From contig CM032233.1 of assembly GCA_019009955.1 (NCBI GenBank), forward strand, positions 128,483,501-128,547,500: a stretch of 64,000 nt of DNA, written 5' to 3'. The position numbers were made by a program, and so were the translations under genes. The stretch is from Riptortus pedestris. Lineage: Eukaryota; Arthropoda; Insecta; Hemiptera; Alydidae. The notes beneath the pieces are model-generated. The model did not search any database, was not told where the DNA came from, and saw only the letters and a list, made by a program, of their open reading frames with translations. Positions 60,591 to 64,000 of this stretch are shown here, one piece after another. Numbering within the stretch: the stretch's first letter is position 1; each line of letters begins with the position of its first letter.

Positions 60591-61572
60591 GTAACCTCTG
60601 TCTGTACATTGATTTTTTTCGCGAATTTTCACGATAACTTTTCGTTTCACATGTCATAGACACCATAACTGCATTTTGTTTTTTTCGTGTATGTTTGTTT
60701 GTTTATTTGTTTATTTGTTTGTTACCTTTTCACGCATAAACGGCTGAACCGAATTTTATGAAACTTGGTATGCATATTACTACTAACCCAACTTAGACTT
60801 TAGGCTATATTAATATTGCCCTATTGGGTTTTCGGCAAAAATGAACATAACGAAAGTTGTTTATTTTGTTATTTAGAGTAACTTTTGTTATAAACACTTT
60901 TTCCGTATACCGAACTATAAACGAGATATGCACTAAAACCTATACCGGAAGTGAACAATTTTATATGGGACAAAAGACCCAACCGAAATAAATAAAACTC
61001 GGTATGTGTATTAGCACTAACGCTTTCATTATAACAAGCCCTACCAACATTTCTAGGGACGGGCAGGAGTGGGGGCTGTAAGGGATGCCTGAATTTAAAA
61101 ATAGCGGTATTTTGTTTTCTATTCGGTTTTCGGCAAATATGAACATAACAAAAGTTGTTTATTTTGTTATTTGGAGTAACTTTTGACATATTCATTTTTG
61201 CCTTTTAAAAAAGTATAAACGAGATATAAACTATAAACTAAAGCGGGAGTCAACTATTTCATTGGGCGCTAACGATTAAACCGAACTTAAAAAAAACTCA
61301 ATATGACAATTAGCATTAATTCTTCCATGATTATAAGCTATATTAAAATTTTTAGGTTAGAACGGGAGTGGGGGTTATAAGGGAGGCCTGAAATAAAAAT
61401 TCGCGATATTTCATTGTCTATTTGTTTTTCGACAAACATGCACATAACAAAAGTTGTTTACTTTGATATATAGATTAACTTTTGTTTTATACATTTCTCC
61501 AGGAGTAATGTGTGGAGCAAGTAATTTGCTTAGAAATATTGATATACCGGGCGAAGCCGGGTACTTGAGCTA

Positions 61573-61573
<1 letters not shown>
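60570..61573 (+). mobile_element. Second Helitron in the same microsatellite
   Basis: The 5' sequence (AAAATTGTAACCTCTGTCTG at 60585-60604) follows a TA tract, so its exact first base is ambiguous. After the GTTTGTTACCTTTTCACGC block it carries about two units (landmarks near 61088 and 61383). It ends with a shortened 3' region: CCGGGCGAAGCCGGGTACTT, GAGCTAG (CTAG 61570-61573). Confidence 0.75.
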
Positions 61574-61626
<53 letters not shown>

Positions 61627-61746
61627 GAACGGACATCATTTTTGTCACCTCCTGGGTAGGATCGATGGACATTTGAAGAAATTTTTCGAAACTCTCGTCA
61701 TGAGTACGACCTCAATAGCTGATTTTTCTTAAGGGAAATCTGCTAA

Positions 61747-62260
61747 AAATAATAATAATAAAATAAAATATTAAAATAAGTAAGATAATTACAAATAAAA
61801 TTAATAAATGAAATGAAAACAATAAAATAAATTAATAAAAAAAACAAATCAATTAAAGTTAAACTCAACCGATGTGTAATTTGCGAGTCTATGTAAGGTA
61901 AATATATTGAATTATGATTCTCTTTCCTCACAATCATCTTTACATTCTAATGTATTTTTTGCTACATCAATATCTATACTTTTGATAAACTTTATATGTT
62001 CTTTATTATATTTATTGAATATAATATGAAGTGGTTCTGGCCAATTACCCCCTTTTAAAATTATATTCATTATTAAATTCGATCTATTTTGATTAAATGT
62101 TGAACAGTAATATAGTATATGTAAAAAAGTTTGTGTTGTCTTTGAGTCGCAAGTACATTTGTCATTTCCTTGAATTTTAAATCTTGTTAAATAATATCCT
62201 GTCTGTCCATGTTCCGTTAGAAATTGTGTGCATTTGTGATGGTGACTCTTAATTGTGTTG
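61747..62260 (-). mobile_element. LINE 3' end with (TAA)n-like tail
   Basis: On the minus strand the coding end (61912-62245) is followed by AT-rich sequence. The plus strand starts with AATAATAATAATAAAATAAA directly after the Helentron CTAA, which on the minus strand reads as (TTA)n-type sequence rather than a clean tail, so the 3' boundary is uncertain. The Helentron end is inserted at or next to this boundary. Confidence 0.5.
61912..62245 (-). pseudogene. LINE C-terminal cysteine-rich region
   Basis: The minus-strand frame reads CTQFLTEHGQTGYYLTRFKI, then QGNDKCTCDSKTTQTFLHI and YYC. This is the pattern (FLTGHG ... YLxRFxL ... CxC ... HxxxxC) at the C-terminus of R1/Jockey-group reverse transcriptases. 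It continues open to a TAA at 61912-61914 with no stop, but no upstream RT is attached. A terminal fragment of an LINE unlike the one at 43.7 kb. Confidence 0.7.
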
Positions 62261-62417
62261 TAGTTGTTATTATTGAAAAAAAAAATTCAAATGTCCATCG
62301 ATCCTACTCAGGAGACCGTAACAAAACTAAAATTTCTGTCACAAAGGCAGCGTGAACGAAGCAGATTTCCTACGTGCTGGTATAACAAACCGGACTGATG
62401 AGTAGGAGAGGAAAGGG
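62261..62417. mobile_element. Helentron tip fragments
   Basis: 62286-62320 matches the minus-strand block TTCAAATGTCCATCGATCCT and ACTCAGGAGA. 62336-62395 is a worn plus-strand 5' end (TTCTGTCACAAAGGCAGCGT, GAAGCAGATTTCCTACGTGC). Confidence 0.45.
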
Positions 62418-63001
62418 ACTTAACCCTAGAATGGTAGTGATATTATTTCCTTCTTAATGGTACTGATACGTAAATTTTACGTGTGCAACTGGTAATTGGT
62501 GAAATTATTAAAAATTTGTTAATGTTTGTGACTATTTTTTTTTATTTTATTAAAACATTCACTTATCTTTAACTTATATCTACGTTAATATCTAATAATG
62601 TGCACGGCATTCCTTTCAGGCGCTTTGTTCGAAACACGTTCCGGAGGTTGTGTGCTCCATTCTTACCAAGCACAACCCCACCTTCTACATTTATTGTGAC
62701 TGATCTGTCAATATTGTGTGGTTGAGAGGTTTTAGGTTTTTTTGCCTCTGTGTTTGTTCTCTTTCTTCGATTGCCTTGATGTCTTCTAAAATTTATCACT
62801 CTCATCGCTATCTAGCCCACTCTGTGTTGCAATTATTTCCGAAGGCTCAGCCTCCTCATCACTTGGAGAATACTCCAGATCATCATCGCTCTCCTATCCA
62901 TATCCATCTATTTCATAATTGTCATTTTCCCCATCTGACTCATCGGAGAGTTATTTCAACAAATTTCTGATTTCTTCATCCATTGAATATTTTTTCTCCA
63001 T
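62418..63001 (-). mobile_element. piggyBac-like relic
   Basis: The left boundary TTAACCCTAGAATGG (62419-62433) has the TTAA target plus a CCCTAGA start, as in piggyBac ends. On the minus strand from the ATG at 63001 the frame reads MEKKYSMDEEIRNLLK, a stop, then an acidic stretch (SDDDLEYSPSDEEAEP) with further stops, like the N-terminus of piggyBac-type transposases. A second frame (62569-62805) has VEGGVVLGKNGAHNLRNVF. The DDD catalytic core is absent and the right end was not found. Confidence 0.5.
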
Positions 63002-63229
63002 TTTTCCGAAACTATAAAAAGATTATTTATATTCTTTCTATACATCTTTGTCTTTTTTATATTCAAGAGTAAAAGTTAAAAAGATGGAATTAATTCATAT
63101 ATAATTAAAATGAAAAACCTCTTGCTTAGTAAAATAAAACTTATATCTTATAAAAACCCCGGGAAAAAAGTAATTGCATCATATTTTTTAAAATTTAATA
63201 TTTTGTGTGTAGTTCGTTAGCGCCAGTTA
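63002..63229. other. Unassigned AT-rich sequence
   Basis: No recognised element; it includes a short C/G run (AAAACCCCGGGAAAAAAG at 63154-63171) that is a partial palindrome. Confidence 0.25.
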
Positions 63230-63550
63230 CAGCTTGACCGTGTGCACGGTTTTTAATTAAATCTGGATTGATTGGTGCCCATTCTTGTGCTAAAGGATTC
63301 TTGAGCTGGTGCCTTCCAGTTGTGTGGTGTTTTGGAACAAAAATTATAAATTATATTTTCAATTATATTCAAGTAATTATTGACGAACATAAAACATTAA
63401 CCATTCTTTAGTTTTATTGCCTGTATTCCTTAGTTTCATTGGCATTATGTGTCGGATCATTGTCCTTTTAGAGCATGAACTTATTTTGGATTTGCCAATT
63501 TATCGGCACTAAGAGTTTGCCACGCAAATTCCTCATATAATCTTATGCAT
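63230..63550 (-). pseudogene. Tc1-type transposase relic
   Basis: On the minus strand, broken frames give MRNLRGKLLVPINW-like sequence, then KDNDPTHNANETKE, and further on AQEWAPINPDLIKN. The order and spacing resemble the second Asp block (QDNDPKHT) and the WPxQSPDLNPIEN block of Tc1 transposases. There are several stops and frame changes, and no inverted repeats were recognised. It is unlike the well-preserved element at 12 kb. Confidence 0.4.
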
Positions 63551-63554
63551 TTAA

Positions 63555-64000
63555 AAGTCCGTCACGGAGGGGCTGCGTAATCTAAGCAGATTTCCCTCAT
63601 GAAGTTTAATAATTTATAAATCTACATACTGGTACCACAACACCACCGTGAATAATTACAAACGGAAATAAGAAATGTTTCATCCAATTTCAATAACCTG
63701 CCGACAGGAAGCGTTAGGTTAGAAATATAAAAAAGCGGATCGGCCCGTCTCACACCAGAAAGAAAAACAATTACTGAAATATATCAGAATATAGCATATT
63801 AATTCTAATGAGAACTATTTACTATATCTAGTACTGTAATTAATAATGAGTCAGAATAATTTGTATCTCAATCAATTAAATTTTAGTAGTCCAAAACCTT
63901 AAGACGGGGGGGGGGTGGTCACCAGAACATATTTGCATGTGTCTCGTATAATAAAGGTCTCTTAAATACAATTTTTGTTATTAAAATTTCAAAATAATGT
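63555..64000 (+). mobile_element. Long-form Helentron, 5' part, cut by the window end
   Basis: It starts AAAGTCCGTCACGGAGGGGC and AGCAGATTTCCCTCATGAAG, then the long-form insert with ATTACTGAAATATATCAGAA, GTCCAAAACCTTAAGACGGG and a G-run (63906-63915). It continues beyond the window. Confidence 0.7.

Larger units (their letters stand above)
58475..61746 (+). mobile_element. Helentron whose microsatellite holds two Helitrons
   Basis: The 5' terminus AAAGTCCGTCACGCAGGGGC and core lead to GCGACCGCTAGAGCGTTAAC, CAGACAAATATATATAT and the first Helitron (58949-60539). A TA tract, a second Helitron (to 61573), and another TA tract (61574-61620) follow. Then the Helentron resumes with AATTTTGAACGGACATCATT, GGATCGATGGACATTTGAAG, hairpin GATTTTTCTTAAGGGAAATC and TGCTAA. 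Core plus tail without inserts is about 0.65-0.7 kb. Confidence 0.85.

Noticed and set aside
63154..63171. Possible terminator or regulatory hairpin at CCCCGGGAAAAAAG
   Set aside because: Very short, and a bacterial-type terminator has no meaning in this eukaryotic context.

Overview
The window looks like gene-poor, AT-rich repetitive DNA from an animal, most likely an arthropod. The grounds are a Mos1-like mariner, a Tc1-like element, LINE fragments carrying RNase H or cysteine-rich tails, and two abundant families of non-autonomous rolling-circle elements with long (TA)n tracts. I found no convincing host gene, tRNA, rRNA or CRISPR array. Every recognisable coding stretch comes from a transposable element and is broken. 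The species cannot be named from the sequence alone.

Two families make up most of the DNA outside 23-39 kb. (1) A Helentron/HINE-like family is about 0.64-0.74 kb in its short form and 0.8-1.5 kb in its long form. Its 5' end reads TCCGTCACGCAGGGGCTGCG, its 3' end is a hairpin (GATTTCCC/GGGAAATC) followed by TGCTAA, the two ends share the subterminal inverted repeat AGCAGATTTCCC, and a microsatellite sits in the middle. Several copies can be placed between T residues by comparison with unoccupied paralogues. (2) A Helitron family about 1-1.7 kb long starts TCTATATATATA, contains variable numbers of a unit of about 297 bp, and ends in a CCCGGGCGAAGCCGGG hairpin followed by about 12 bases and CTAG.

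Layout: 1-23 kb is a dense nest of these two families. It also holds a 5'-truncated LINE (1.56-2.57 kb), a 1.5 kb Tc1-like transposon (12.06-13.56 kb) and an inverted pair of long Helentrons (16.8-19.5 kb). About 23.16-39.08 kb is a single array of strongly diverged repeats with a unit near 195-200 bp, interrupted by only one recognisable transposon. 39-64 kb returns to nested elements: a pogo/Tigger-like remnant, LINE tails, a 576 bp long-inverted-repeat element, a hammerhead-like motif, a 1.2 kb transposon with a near-9 bp target duplication, a mariner in the microsatellite of a Helentron, a hAT-like foldback element, a Helentron with two Helitrons in its microsatellite, and piggyBac-like and Tc1-like relics.

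The main organising principle I infer is that the Helentrons spread (TA)n tracts and these tracts then serve as landing sites. Eight of the ten well-placed Helitron 3' ends, one Tc1-like element and one mariner directly abut such a tract. The order of events can be read from the nesting. No autonomous Rep/helicase gene is present, so the rolling-circle elements must have been moved by proteins encoded elsewhere.
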